From positions 1 to 64,000 of the forward strand of contig JAPEVF010000130.1 of assembly GCA_029747585.1 (NCBI GenBank): a DNA stretch of 64,000 bases. Reading direction: 5' to 3'. Positions 22,599 through 34,032 of the stretch are shown in pieces; position 1 is the stretch's first letter, and every line of letters starts with the position of its first letter. A program made the position numbers and the translations under genes. The notes beneath the pieces were generated by a model. The model did not search any database, was not told the DNA's origin, and worked only from the letters and a program-made list of their open reading frames with translations. This DNA is from Pleurotus djamor. Taxonomy: Eukaryota > Basidiomycota > Agaricomycetes > Agaricales > Pleurotaceae.

Positions 22599-22961
22599 TA
22601 CTTTGTGTGCTATTTTCTACATTACGCCTTTGTCAGCAGTATCAAGTCAGGGTTAACTTGGAACGCTACAGAGGTGATTGACTCTGGAACCAAACACTAG
22701 ATATTACGACAGGAGTGAAAACATTAGAGAGAAAAAGTATAAACGTATGCGTGCAGGTGCTCGACCAAAAGTCCTTAGAGATCGGTGCTCGAAGTGGAAG
22801 AGTACACTGATATAACAACAGCTTAGAAAGTCCATGAAGTCCGTGATAAACGGGTAACAGAAGGGAAATAGAAAGAGGAATAACGATAAACCAAAAATAA
22901 TGAGGAAGGGGGAGAGTAGAAAAGTCCATGAAGAGAAGAACTTGGGAACGGGAATGATGAA

Positions 22962-24650
22962 TCAGTTCGGAACAAACGCCTCCATGGGAGGGGCTGCTTG
23001 ACTCTGGGTCCCTTGTTGCGCAACTGCCGAGTTTATCATCTACAAGCAGGCCGGCATGAGTCAATGGAGGCAAAATTGGCAAAACGAGATACTTACAGGT
23101 CGTGAGTTCCATTGGCTTGCGGCTGGTGATGTCAACCGCCATGGACTAATGGTGCTTTTGGAGATATGCATCAGGGGCGGTTCCTGACGCGTTTCGCCGA
23201 ACCTCATTTCTCGGAGCTGCGGGCAGGACGGGGTGTTGCGGTGGCTCAACCTGAGGAACACGATTGTGTGGCTGAAGCATATCATCCGCGGAAGCGAATA
23301 CACTCTGCGTCCTCATCCCCGGATATGTGGCAAGGAACTTTGCAGCTTGCTGCCCAAAGACCACCAGGTTCTCCTGAGGCACCCCGCTCAGATCCACTGG
23401 ATCAAAGGGGTTGGGGTAGGTGGATGCCATCGGGGTGCTGATGGTGGTCGGAGGAGTCGGGTAGGTGTTGCGGGCTTGCTTTTGCGTCTGGATTTGATGA
23501 TGACTGTAAGCGAGAGCCGACTATGGCTGACCGACGGGCGGTAGATCGAACGACTGCGAAACTTGAAGATCCAGAAAAATACCACTTGAACTCGCTTGAG
23601 AGTGAACTCCAACAGCTGAAGAGCTCGTCGTATCTACGAATATGACAGTCATGGTCAGCTGATGCGCAACAGAGATTGAAGAGGAGGTCGTACCCGCTCC
23701 TGCGACCACTGGGGGATTTTCCAAGCGCAGCGAAGGGTACGGATTCTCCCTTGCTTGTTGAGTATTAATACTAGGCCCAACTATGGAAGCGGGGGCAACA
23801 GGAGGAGGTGCCCAGTTCGGCGCAGATGACATCTCTGTTCCTGGCTCAATCAGTTGACTGGAAACGAGGAGTCCAGTAGCAATGGGGAGGGCGGTGGGAT
23901 GAACCGAAGGGATGACCGGATAAGGATTCTCGGTCCGGCGACCCGCACCAGATCGAGTGGCACCTCTCCGAGTACCAGCGGAGGTGATCGCAGCGGTGGA
24001 CGATGGAGCTGAAGTGCTCGCCACTTGGGATGTAGGGTGTGAGAGAGTGGAAGCAGCGGCAGATGTCTCTTTGCGACGTTTCGCTGACCGACCGTTTGTT
24101 GTGGTTGTTCGTGGTCGACCTCGAGGTGGGGCTCTACCTTCCTTGTTTTCGGCGACGACATCCTCGTCTTCGTCAGCCCTTTGACGCTTTCTAGTACTGT
24201 TGGAGGATTTAGTTGATTGCCTGGATGTACTGGTAGCCGCCGCCTGCTTCTTTCTCGAGGAAGATGAACTCGAGGATGATGTCCCTAGGTTCAACTGCTC
24301 CCCAGACGAAGCTGTGGATACAGTGGCCCAGGTGATGTGCGAGCCTGTGCTTGAGGAGGAAAGAGGGGTAATCGAAAATGTTGATGAACTCCTAGCCACC
24401 ATGTCCACATTTCCTGAAGGTCCACCGAGACTGTGGCTACTGTGATGTTCGGAAGCAATTTGAGGACTTGAATCATCTAGACGAGGTTAAGCAGGTATAG
24501 AGACACGTCGAAAAGAAGACGAACCGTTTATATTGGATCGCAATCCCGAGTTGCGATTACTTGCGGTCGACCGTCCCTCGGCCAAGGAATAAATGTACTG
24601 CCAGGTGCAGAATCTTGTATGTCATTGGGAGTAGTCTGTTGAGGAGACAT
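22962..24650 (-). pseudogene. Y-B: broken or re-spliced copy of the Y family
   Basis: The layout is that of Y-A and Y-C: start at ATG 24650 (MSPQQTTPND), intron with donor GTTCGT after an NING codon string, a long exon with APPRGRPR (AT-hook) and GRSAKRRKE, and RTENPYPVIPSVHP. A last exon begins MINSAVAQQGTQSQ and stops at 22962. The copy shows breaks. In exon 1 the frame of the start codon and the frame that joins the long exon differ by one base. The long exon meets a stop at 23521 where the other copies continue. The conserved stretch PNPFDPVDLSGVPQENL and the last NSRP lie in two further frames. Unless extra introns repair this, the gene is a pseudogene. Confidence 0.6.
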
Positions 24651-24754
24651 ATCTAATCGATTGGAGGAATGGAGAAAAAATGTGTTGAAATATGTTGATG
24701 GGTGGAAGGATAGTAGAGAGAAGAGGGAGCCGAACGCGATGGTCCAACCATGAG

Positions 24755-24785
24755 CAACGTGACATAGGTCACGCGATGGTCACAG
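24755..24785 (-). promoter_or_regulatory. Shared X/Y promoter element, copy at Y-B
   Basis: Gene strand: TGTGAC, CATCGCG, TGACCTATGTCACGT. The core TGACCTATGTCA is an imperfect palindrome. It ends 106 bases before ATG 24650. The E-box is changed to AACGTG here, a difference from the other copies. Confidence 0.55.
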
Positions 24786-25167
24786 TTCAACATCTAAGCG
24801 CCAGTGCTGCCGGGCGACTCGGTGTTCTGCTCAACCACCATTGACTTCCATGTCTGAATGGACGGATGGTTGGAAAGCCATACCCTGGGAATACCAGATC
24901 TGCATGGATCAGACACGGTGGATACTCCAGGTATTCTTCAACCTATTTGACGTAAGTGGAAACTTTGACCGTCACTCTGATAGAGGACTCACCAACCGAT
25001 CATTCGGAGGATCGTAATTCACGAAGACAGTCCTGGAGAGGGTGCACAGTGGCCGCATTCTTCACAGGAGTGCCTTGAGACGATTCCGGGGACTTCCACA
25101 TTCATCGAATCAATATGGGACAGCATGGGTAAATGCACGTAACGAGAGCCGAGGAGTATGGACTAGG

Positions 25168-25960
25168 CTATAGCACCCTCGAGTGATTGTTCATCTTACT
25201 ATGAGGTGGGCGGAGCCTCTTCTGCATAGCGATGTAGCATCTTCGCGTAGGTCGGTCGATTTGGGATGGCAATGTATATTGAAGACCAGTTCCGCTCGGG
25301 AGGGCCCTCGTAGGCTGATAGCGTATACAGCGTTCAGCGACTCGCGAGCCAGGGGATACGATACACTTGTGATAATACCATGGCGGCCCAGAGGTTCGCA
25401 TTGAAGAATATCAAGATTTTTGCGGTACGATTATCGGCGTGCGCAGATTACAGAAAGACCATGAAAATGGGTCCATCTGTTGGCAAGTTGGTTTATACTG
25501 GCTACAATATGTCAATATTGTGTCCGTTGTACGAGATCCAGTCACTGACCTGATCCCACCAAGGGCAAAAATCAGCGCAAGGCTAGGACTACCGTGCGTA
25601 TTGTGAGTAGTAAGCCCGGCTCCATCTCGGTAGCCTCTGAGTATTCGAAGATATTTTGCAGAGAATTGTCCAGCTGAGGCCACGGCCTCAACACCTCCAG
25701 CAACGATGTCGAGTGCGAGATCACTCGGGCATCAAGAGTAAATCGACGGGCCATGTGATGAGTGCGACGTCGGGAGCATTTTAGCGTGTTCAGACTGGGT
25801 TTACTGGTGATAGTGCGAGGCTTCCCATTACAATCGACAGGGACAACGGTCTAGTCGACGTCCAGCACGCTGAAGAGGCGACATGAAATTTTTTAGGATT
25901 TTTGTTGGATTTCTGGAACCAAAATTCGCACCATGCTGGCGCGTGACGTGTTGCCAATTA
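25168..25960. other. Outer part of unit B, gene remnants only
   Basis: Homologous to 31.85-32.9 kb and 56.6-57.6 kb. A VDVQHAEEAT reading frame near 25856-25885 on the plus strand corresponds to VDVWRTGEV in unit C and VDVRPVEEV in unit A. No complete frame survives. Confidence 0.4.
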
Positions 25961-26000
25961 TTCGGCCGATCCTCCTATCTCACACCAGGGCTCAGGAGCT

Positions 26001-26414
26001 CCTCCTTTCATGCACAATTTCGGAAACTTTAAACACTTTTGCTACGACTCGCTTTCACATTTTGTGCGTGTTAGCATGCTGTAATAAACCAGTAGAAAGA
26101 TTGAGACGCCTCCAGCGTACCGACGCTCTATGTGATTGGAACTTCTTGCCTAGGGCACATTGACTCCAGTCCGTGTATGGAGAAAGGCACGCTCACCAGC
26201 TTGTCAGGCTGTACGGAGAACAAGTATGGATATGAACTAGCTATTACAGAGTGATCAACGCACTACGGATACAATAGATGGTGAAGCACAACAGTCCGAA
26301 GTATGAGTACAAAGATGATGACAGAGAATGAGATGCATGATAAATCGTAAACAATTGTGTTCCATGAAGGAGGGGAGGTGTCGCAGGATGATGGAATTCA
26401 GAGTCCTTGAATCT
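26001..26414. other. Short gap at the 3' side of X2
   Basis: Between unit B and the X2 stop codon. Probably holds the X2 3' UTR. No gene seen. Confidence 0.35.
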
Positions 26415-28301
26415 TTAGTGGGATTCGTCCTTTTCTTCATTATGGTTCTCGTCCATATGGGACGAATGATGATGGAAGGAAGTTGTCCATTGGACGTTGC
26501 GAGGTGGAAAGAGCGCGGGTTGAATCCCCATGAGGGGATTTTCTTGTCGACTGTGTCCGCTTGAGGATGCACCATGGCTGCTACCGTCTTCATACACAAG
26601 GTCCCCGTGGAATGGTGGAGTGGCAACGGGAGGTGTTCCCAAAGGACTGGGAGCAAACGGAGCATATGGGCTGCGACCATGTATATGAACATCTCCCTGA
26701 TACCCATAAGGCCAGTAAACGTTGTGGAGATGGTGCGGTTGTGAGGTAGAGACAGGGAGTTGACGTGGTTCTCTGCCCATGATTCCAAAATTTCGAAAGT
26801 CCGTGACGCTGGGTGGGACTTGTGGAGGGATGAACTCTGGGGTTGCGCTGGTTCGGGGTGTCGCTGAGGATGGATATGTCGGTTGTGAGATCCTCGATAC
26901 CGCAGGCTGTGCAGGGAAGGAGGGAACTAAGGAGGGAGAAGTAGATGTAGTGGGTTGGTTTCCGGGTGTAGGGTCACCAACTTGGGGAATTTGTTGAGAC
27001 GGAGGGTTCTCAGCTTGTGCAACAGCGGTCCCAGGAGCGCTTTCAGGAACCTGATGGGAGACAGACGTATTATTCTGTACCACATCATCGACCTCCTTCA
27101 TTTTGGCGACACTCGGATCGTATACCATGGGCACGAATGCGGTGAATGGTGTGGGTGGAACGGTGCCCCCAATTGCCTTGGAAGAGGAGGAGGATGGGGG
27201 TGACTTCGTAGCTCGAGTACTTCCTTTTCCTTTGGGTTCTGCTTTGCGTTTAGCGGCCTGCTTCCCCTGCGTGGGCGGTCCCATGGTGGAAGACGACGGG
27301 GTAGGCCCATCGGCGGTGCACGAGTCCTCTTCGACGTCGACTCTACGGCGTTTGTAATTACGTTTTGAAGGAGGAGCCGCAATGACGTCAGGAGGCGTCC
27401 CACTACCAGTACTGTTGCGGAGAGAGGACGGGGGTATGGCAATCGCCGGGGAATCACGACCGTCGTGAACTTCATCGCTTTGTGCGGCCTTCGATGTGGC
27501 CGAGCTACTGCCCACTTCCTTAGCTTTTCCCTTATCCCGATAGCCTGACGAAGTCTTTGCCACGGAGGGGCCGTGCGGATTCTCGAATTCAACACCGACT
27601 TGAGTATCTGGTAGCCGATCGAATTCAGGATTTAATCGGAAGGATGTGCGAGGTACTTACCATAAAAATTCGGCAATTTTACGGTGGTTGGTTGATGTGG
27701 CACATGAGTGGCACCACCGAAAATTTCGTTCAACGGAGATTTGGTGATTCCTTCGACAGATTCGAGTGGGTAAGCAGTTGCGGCAACAGCGGGGCGCGAA
27801 GCAGTGATAGTAGCCGTCGTTTGCATAGCGGCGACGCTCTTAAGCACGTCGTTGATTAACTCTTGATGCTCGGCTTCACCCAAACCTGGTAACGGGCCGA
27901 ACTCCACGCCGACATCATCAGCGAAACCAGTTTGGGACGGAGGGAACGAGTGCGTGGGGAGTTGAGATGGCCCACAAGAGGATATGGTGGTGTGGCTCGG
28001 TCCCTGTGGGTATGTCCCACCTGCGAATGTCAATGCTAATGTGGGATACCAAAGGAGAGAACGAACCATTCATTCTGAATACCCAGCGTTGCTCTGCAGA
28101 CTTCTTATAAAACACCGCAGCTGCGAGGAGTACTTCAGAAAGCCTTGTTATGCGCTGAAATGCATCAACCAAGCGATCCAGCCCTTCCAGCCCCCCAACA
28201 CTCCCTTCGTCGATAGCCGCGCTCAGAATATCCACAGGATGTTTGTTTTCCTGGATGAAACGGCCTAGCAAGTCGAAAGCAACTTTTTTCGACGAGTCCA
28301 T
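26415..28301 (-). CDS. X2: paralogue of X1, probably nuclear low-complexity protein
   Basis: Exons 28067-28301, 27661-28020 and 26415-27607 close in frame at 595 residues. The N-terminal 78 residues are helical (SSKKVAFDLLGRFIQENK; GLDRLVDAFQRITRL) and end RMNG at a GTTCGT donor. The Y genes use the same codons and donor, which links the two families. The middle includes DKGKAKEVGSSS, a basic SKRNYKRRRVDVEED (possible nuclear signal) and AAKRKAEPKGKG. The C-terminus keeps FAPSPLG and NPLMGIQPALFPP...QW as in X1, then an acidic end. It sits between Y-B and Y-C, all on the minus strand. Function unknown. Confidence 0.65.
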
Positions 28302-28385
28302 TTTGAATGTTGAAGAGGGTTGAAGAAGGTGCGAGCGAGAGTGTGGGGAAGCGAAGGGGAACCAGGAGGCGCGGTGTTACAGAGA

Positions 28386-28408
28386 CACGTGACCGAGTTG
28401 TCACACGC
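28386..28408 (-). promoter_or_regulatory. Shared X/Y promoter element, copy at X2
   Basis: Gene strand: CGTGTGAC, AACTCG, GTCACGTG, a palindrome with a six-base spacer, 85 bases before the X2 start. The flank AGGGGAACCAGGAGGCGCGG is shared with X1 apart from a few changes. Confidence 0.6.
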
Positions 28409-28797
28409 GACTGTTACTCCAACATCTACCAATGTCAACGACTCAAAGTAGCCGACGTGGAGTAGGGGCGCAGAGTCCAACTAGTAGTGCGGTACGAATC
28501 ATTCAGAGCATTGGCTTTTCGACCAATTGAAGGGACAGTGCGAGAACAGCGTGCCATCTGGTGGAAGATCGTCAGCATTCATCAAAGATTTTACGGAGGG
28601 TAGAGACGTAGAGACTGACCAAAATACAGCCGAAGAGTGCTAGGCGTAATCCACACCATTGATTACGCTTGCGTAGTGTGAGAATCATATGCTGATCTTG
28701 TTTATGTGAAACTTAGCGTATCAGGATTCGGAGGCTCGATTTTTTCGTCGAGTGCCAATTCATAGTTTGCATTCAAAGAGTCGAGCACTACCAGCGT
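28409..28797. other. Intergenic stretch, no gene seen
   Basis: Upstream region of X2, beyond its promoter element, up to the edge of unit C. No gene seen. Confidence 0.35.
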
Positions 28798-29199
28798 ATG
28801 TCAGTACCGAGTGATAGAAACGAGCGTGGGGGAATTGTGTGCATGGTCAAAACCCCTGCGACGCTACACGCGATGGTGGAGATCCAACCATGGAAGATAT
28901 GTGCCAGGAGGGGGATGCACCAGCGCAAGTGCAGTGCCTTCGCAGCTTCGACCTTGGGTCAGCAAAGAAGTCCAGCAAGAATCCAGCTCGAGGTAAACTG
29001 CAGCATCATTGGGGGTAGCTGTACGACACAGCTGAGATGGGTCTACAGCGCTGAGCACCGGCCATTAGAGTTTGAGGTTACCGTTGGGGTCGAATTTCCC
29101 GCTCTTCTTCTCGAAGAAGTGCGCCAAGCAGCACGAAAAGTCCAGCGCGAGGGGATGGCGACCCATTCTTCATGGGGGGAGGAGGATCGTCAGACGTGA
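28798..29199 (+). pseudogene. Gene remnant at the inner end of unit C
   Basis: A 133-codon open frame whose end, EVTVGVEFPALLLEEVRQAA then RKVQREG, is conserved at the protein level in unit A (complement of about 60190-60400), where a TGA cuts the frame. Amino acid conservation with synonymous change points to a once-coding segment, here missing its body. Family not recognised. It faces the 3' end of Y-C. Confidence 0.4.
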
Positions 29200-29670
29200 G
29201 AACCTCTTCGCAATTTAGCTCAGGCTAGCCAATCATGGACAGCGGAGTTCCCAGTACGATGAATGAGTCGCCTTCAGCGGCAGTATTACATTGGGAAGTA
29301 TCTAGGATGCTACAGAAGACATCATATGTGGGGGAACACTAAGTAGACATGCGATAGAGATGTCCGACAACAAAGTGAGAAAAAGAAAAAAATACCAGAT
29401 GGAGAGACGATCAAGAAGGATAACCTGTACTCTACAGTTATCGTACAGATCGACGGATAGAAAAGACAAATCCTCCGTGTACTAACACAAAGCCCAAGAG
29501 TACACTAGTACAACAACAACACGAGTCCTAAGTCCAACGAGTCCGCAGAGAAAGAATGATAGGCAGTAGAAGAGAAACAGAGAGAGGAGGCATAATGATA
29601 AGCAAATAATGATGAGGAGAGAGGAGTAGAAAAGTCCAACAGAGAGAACGTGAAATCAACCAATGAAAGC

Positions 29671-31570
29671 TCATTTCTGAAGGTCGTCCGGATTATGGTG
29701 TTCGTGATGGGCAACTCCAAAGGAGTTCTCAGAGTGTTGCGGGTTCGACACTATGGGAGTGGGAACTTGACTCTGAGTTCCTTGTCGAGCAACTATCGCG
29801 TTCGTCATCTAAAATCAGGCAGAGATGTGAGTCAACACTGACAAAGAAAGACAGTGAGTTACTGACCGGTCGTGAATTCTCTTGGCTTGCAATTGGCAAG
29901 GCCAGTTGCGATGTACTAGCGGTGACACCGTCATTATCAATGTTCTCCCGAGCTGATGCAGGGTAATTTCCAGAAATAACCGGCTGGATGGTCTCCAGGG
30001 TGCGCCGATGAGTGCCATCGCTCGGAGCTACGATCTCAGCATTCTGAGTTCCATGGGGAGGATACGCCGCATATGTTGGGGGATTCCCAGCGACAGGTGA
30101 TGCAGGTCCAGCCGTACTCGTGATGACCGGGTCGGGAGAGGCGATCGGGAAAGAAAGTCGCGGTCGCTCGAATCGCTGGCGCTGGCGCTGAACTTTGAGC
30201 CTGTGTGGCAAAGGATACATGGCGTCAAGGCTCATCGCAGGATACATCTCAGGTATCATAGGCGTCACTGGCATTGGCGCAAAAATGGGCAAGCCGCCCA
30301 ATGGCAACCAACTCAGACCAACTGGCGCAGCAAAGGGGAGGTTGGAGTCCGCGGAAGTACTGCTTGAACTTGCTTGAGGGTGAGCTCCCAGACCAGAAGA
30401 GTTTGTATCATCGACGGACGGCATAGTCACCTGCCGTGGTGGGAGTTGTGTTTGCGAGATCGCAACCGCAGCCGCTCTTGAGACCACTGGAACATTGGCC
30501 AATTGTGGCGAAGGGTAAAGCGCTGCTACTTCTTCACCACTTATGTCAGCTCCAGCGGTGGAAGTATCCGTGTCGGATGGAGCAGCAGGAGGTGCGCAGC
30601 TCAACGTAGTTGAGCCCGAGTCAGCTGGCCGACTATTAGTGGTGGGTAGAACAGCTGGGATGACGGGGTAAGGAATTTCGGCCCGTTGAACAGCCCGCCT
30701 TCGAGGAGGAGCATCGGCAGTGGATGGAGTACTCGCCACCTCTGTCGTGGAAGGTGATGAACCTTCAGCGACAGCTTCAGGCTGCGACGGAGTCGGGATG
30801 AGGGACGACGGAATGACAGGGTAAGGGTTTTCGGCCCGTGGACCTGATCGAGTACCCCGCCTCGGAGGAGCAACAATGGAGGAGCTGCTCGCCACTTGCG
30901 TCGTAGCTAAAACTGAAGCTTCGCCTTCAGGCTGCGCCGGGTCAGCAGTCGCTTTTCCTTTTCGACGTTTCGCTGAAGGATTAGTCGTAGTAGGATTCTT
31001 GCGAGGACGGCCTCTGATGGGAGGCTTATACTGGACGGCCTCTGAAGTCCCCGCAATCTCGCTTTCCCTAGGGGCGTCTTCTTCGTCATCATCTCTTGGA
31101 CGCTTGTTAATCCGGGAGGAAGACGCTGTAGATTTCCCAGATGAACTGGAGGCCACTTTCTTCTTCGCGTTCGGCTTGCTGGAGGAAGATGAGGTTGAGA
31201 AAGATGTCCCCAAGTCCCTCTGCCCCCCAGACAAAGCTACCGTTGAAGAAGCATCGGCGGGAAGTGAGAATGTTGTGGTCGATGGAAGGGAGTGGGCGGG
31301 CGATGAGCTACTAGCCACACTGTCCACATTCCCTGAAGATCCACCAATCCTGTGGCTATCACGATGTTCAACACTGACTTGGGCACTTGAGCCACCTGGA
31401 GGAGGTTAAGTACGTGTGGAATCAAGTGAAGAAGAATACGAACCGTTCGCATTCACCTGCGATCCCCTGTTGGATTTCTTTTTGCCTCCATCTGGCTGCC
31501 AATGTACAAAGTTCATGTCTGAAGAATCGTTAATGTCACTGGGAGTATTCGGAGCCCCTTGTCTAGAAAT
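29671..31570 (-). CDS. Y-C: AT-hook protein of the Y family, start codon shifted or lost
   Basis: Exons: up to 31444, 29867-31395, and 29671-29808 (ends DDLQK-stop). The codon matching the Y-A start (31568-31570) is ATT, not ATG. The first ATG downstream is at 31516 (MNFVHWQPDG), giving 579 residues. An upstream in-frame ATG at 31738 would need translation to start before the promoter element and is unlikely. The protein has Ser-rich blocks, NKRPRDDDEED, an AT-hook (PPIRGRPRK) followed by SAKRRKGK, two ENPYPVIP-type units (RAENPYPVIPSS and RAEIPYPVIPAV), and a long Pro/Ser/Thr region ending SQENSRP at the last donor. AT-hooks bind the minor groove of AT-rich DNA, so a chromatin role is likely but not shown. 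Confidence 0.65.
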
Positions 31571-31664
31571 CCCAGCGTCAGTAATGGGAGGGTAATCTAT
31601 GTCGATGGTGGGAGGGATGTTAGAGAGAGGGAGAGCAAGCTGGACGCGATGGTCAAACCACCAA

Positions 31665-31696
31665 CCACGTGTGACATCAGTCACACGATGGTCACA
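31665..31696 (-). promoter_or_regulatory. Shared X/Y promoter element, copy at Y-C
   Basis: Gene strand: TGTGAC, CATCG, TGTGACTGATGTCACACGTG, with the palindrome TGACTGATGTCA (31672-31683) directly joined to a CACGTG E-box (31666-31671). It lies 96 bases before the position that matches the Y-A start codon. Confidence 0.6.
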
Positions 31697-32635
31697 GCCC
31701 GATGATCTAAGCGCCTGTGCTGTCGGCCTACTCGGCATTCTCCTCTACTGTCAACCATCTCCATGTCTGGGTGGTAGAAAGGCATACACTCGAGACCCGG
31801 AGCCGTATATGACTATGGAGCGCACATCGGGCCTTTTCTAGCGTCTTCAACCTGGTTATATGATGTAAGTAAAACATCGAGGGTTACTCTGGCCAAGGAC
31901 TGACCTTACGATCATTGAAGTAGGATTGTAACGCTCGAGAATACCCCGAAAAAGGGTAATCCATGACCGTATTGTTTTCAAGATGGCTCTTTGATACCCC
32001 TTGGCATATCCATGACCATGCAACCGACATGGAACCAGTGGTTCGCGGACGCAGCGCAGGCAACTCCGCACGACGCAGAGAATGCGAGAGGATCTTCCCC
32101 AGCAGCCTCTAGGACACGCCCTACTTGGGTCAAAGCACAGGGAGAGTGTGCTGCATGTTGACGCAGCCGCCTTGCTCGATTTCTTGATACCATGATCGTA
32201 TGGTCGCCCTCTATGGGAGGGCAGCGGCGCATCCGACGTTCCGCGGGCCAGGTGGACAGTAACCACTATTTATGAAGCCATGCTGGCTGCAGACGATTGT
32301 GTCAGGCGAATCAATGTATTCTGTTCCCGATACGCCATACGCTGGTCATGAACATCCTACTGCATGCCCTCAGGTTGGATCAGACTGACTGCAATGTACT
32401 ATGATCAATACAGTATCAACATATAATACTTGATCACTCACCTGATACCAACAACCCTTCGATACGTGGCAGGCCAACATCAGGCTAGCAGACGACTCAG
32501 ACTACAGCGCGGGTCGAAAGTCCACGGTGTCGTCCAGTTTTTAGTTGACGAAGTCATGGGTGGATGCAGCACATTTTGAATACCATATTCCCCAGATAAA
32601 GTTAAGGTATTGGTAGTCTCAAAAGATGACTCCGA

Positions 32636-32905
32636 GTGCATCAGGGCGAGGCCATCGATGAGGAGGTCATGCGATTCCTGAGCGAGGTTGCGGCGTCCAG
32701 AGTGCTTGAGCGGGTTCTAACGGTTTTTGGAGAAGTCAGGCCTAGTATAACCATTGGATTTAGCGAAGACAGTGTCCGAGTCGACGTCTGGCGCACTGGG
32801 GAGGTGAATGTATTTCTTCGGGATTTTTGTTGGATTTTTTCCGCCCGTGCCTGGATTCGCCGCGTGACCTGAGAAGAATCTCCTGTCTCACACCAGGGGC
32901 CCCCG
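32636..32905 (+). pseudogene. Gene remnant at the outer end of unit C
   Basis: The frame IDEEVMRFLSEVAASRVLER followed by VLTVFGEVRP and VDVWRTGEV aligns at the protein level with unit A (IDEESVRNEIEASRLLERIQ, then a stop). The shared reading frame says that this was coding DNA, divergent from the Y gene. No complete gene is left in either unit. Family not recognised. Confidence 0.4.
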
Positions 32906-34032
32906 CGAACAGCTGCTCCGGCCAACCAGGACGACGAAGTCAGAGACGCTTCGAAGGTTTGCTACAGGTACATAACAGCAAGCTTTATTCTCTACTAATG
33001 ATGGTTCCGTTGATTAAGTTGTAAACGCTTCTTGCGCAACCACGCTTGCAAGATGATTGACTCAACTTGAAAAAAACGGTCCTACTGTAAGAGAGCGTAC
33101 TACTCTAGACGATATCTGAGCATATCTACTAGCATTATCTCCTTGCTTCTGAAAATGAAGCATCCAAGTCCAGCGAATTTATTCATCCAACGTAGGAGCT
33201 CCTATCCTGTCAGGGTCATTCGCCTCGTGATCTGGGATTAAAAAATTGAAAAAACAAACATCGAAGTTCGAACTACTTCAACACTGTTCTGCCTCTCAGC
33301 CACGACGCAGGACTCCTTTAGCATCTTCGTAATTGGAGCGATTAGAGAGCGCTAGACCCCACCAAATGGCTAGTGACCTGCCAGAAGTGTGCTTAGCAGG
33401 AAGCTAATATCGCTAACTCCTCCAACGCACCCGATGACCTGGCCGACGGAATGGATATATACTGCGTCTATCATGGTTCGTAACCCACCACCATACTTAT
33501 GCTGTCCCTTCGACTCTGGGCTGAGCGAGACTCCTTCGACGAAGTTCTCATCAACTTGGCTGGCGATGCCTGGCTCCAGATGGTTCGGCGGGCCCTGACG
33601 ATCATGTCGAGTCTTCGCTATGCAATGCGGCTCGGCACTCTGAATACAAGTAATCCTTGACGTATGTTTCGCTCATTTCATCGGAAGCAACTTGAACATT
33701 GCTCGGGCTCGACCTTGTCATTCGTCCTGTCACACGACATGGACCTTCGTCACAATCCCGAGTCCTCCGCTTCATCCTCGATGTCAACGCGTCAGGGTCA
33801 AATGGCTGATACAACTGACAAACTGCATTCATGACAAGCCGACTTAAGCTACTTTAGCCCAACCATGCCGGACAGCGAAGCGCACTGCGACCTGTCTCTG
33901 ACGCGAATGCCTCGTAACCATTGCATTGACGGATAAACGGAAGGCTAAAATTGCGCCGTGGCAACTACTTATATCCTGAGCTAACGATTTCCTGACTTTC
34001 CCATTTTCATTCGTTTCTAATCTCTTTTTCCT
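32906..34032. other. Intergenic stretch before laccase 2
   Basis: No supported gene. The right end is the laccase 2 promoter; a weak TATA-like TTATATCC lies near 33968. Confidence 0.35.

Larger units (their letters stand above)
22700..26000. repeat. Segmental duplication unit B (Y gene plus flanks)
   Basis: The DNA from the 3' side of Y-B through its promoter and on to about 26000 matches, piece by piece, unit C (about 28985-32905, same orientation) and unit A (about 56580-60450, inverted). At the outer border all three share GATTTTTGTTGGATTT and, some 70-100 bases on, CTCACACCAGGG. Divergence is substantial, so the duplication is not recent. Confidence 0.7.
28985..32905. repeat. Segmental duplication unit C
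   Basis: Matches unit A (56580-60450) in reverse orientation over nearly 4 kb: the gene remnant, the Y 3' UTR, all three Y exons and both introns, the promoter and the outer flank. It also matches unit B over about 3 kb in the same orientation. Confidence 0.75.
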
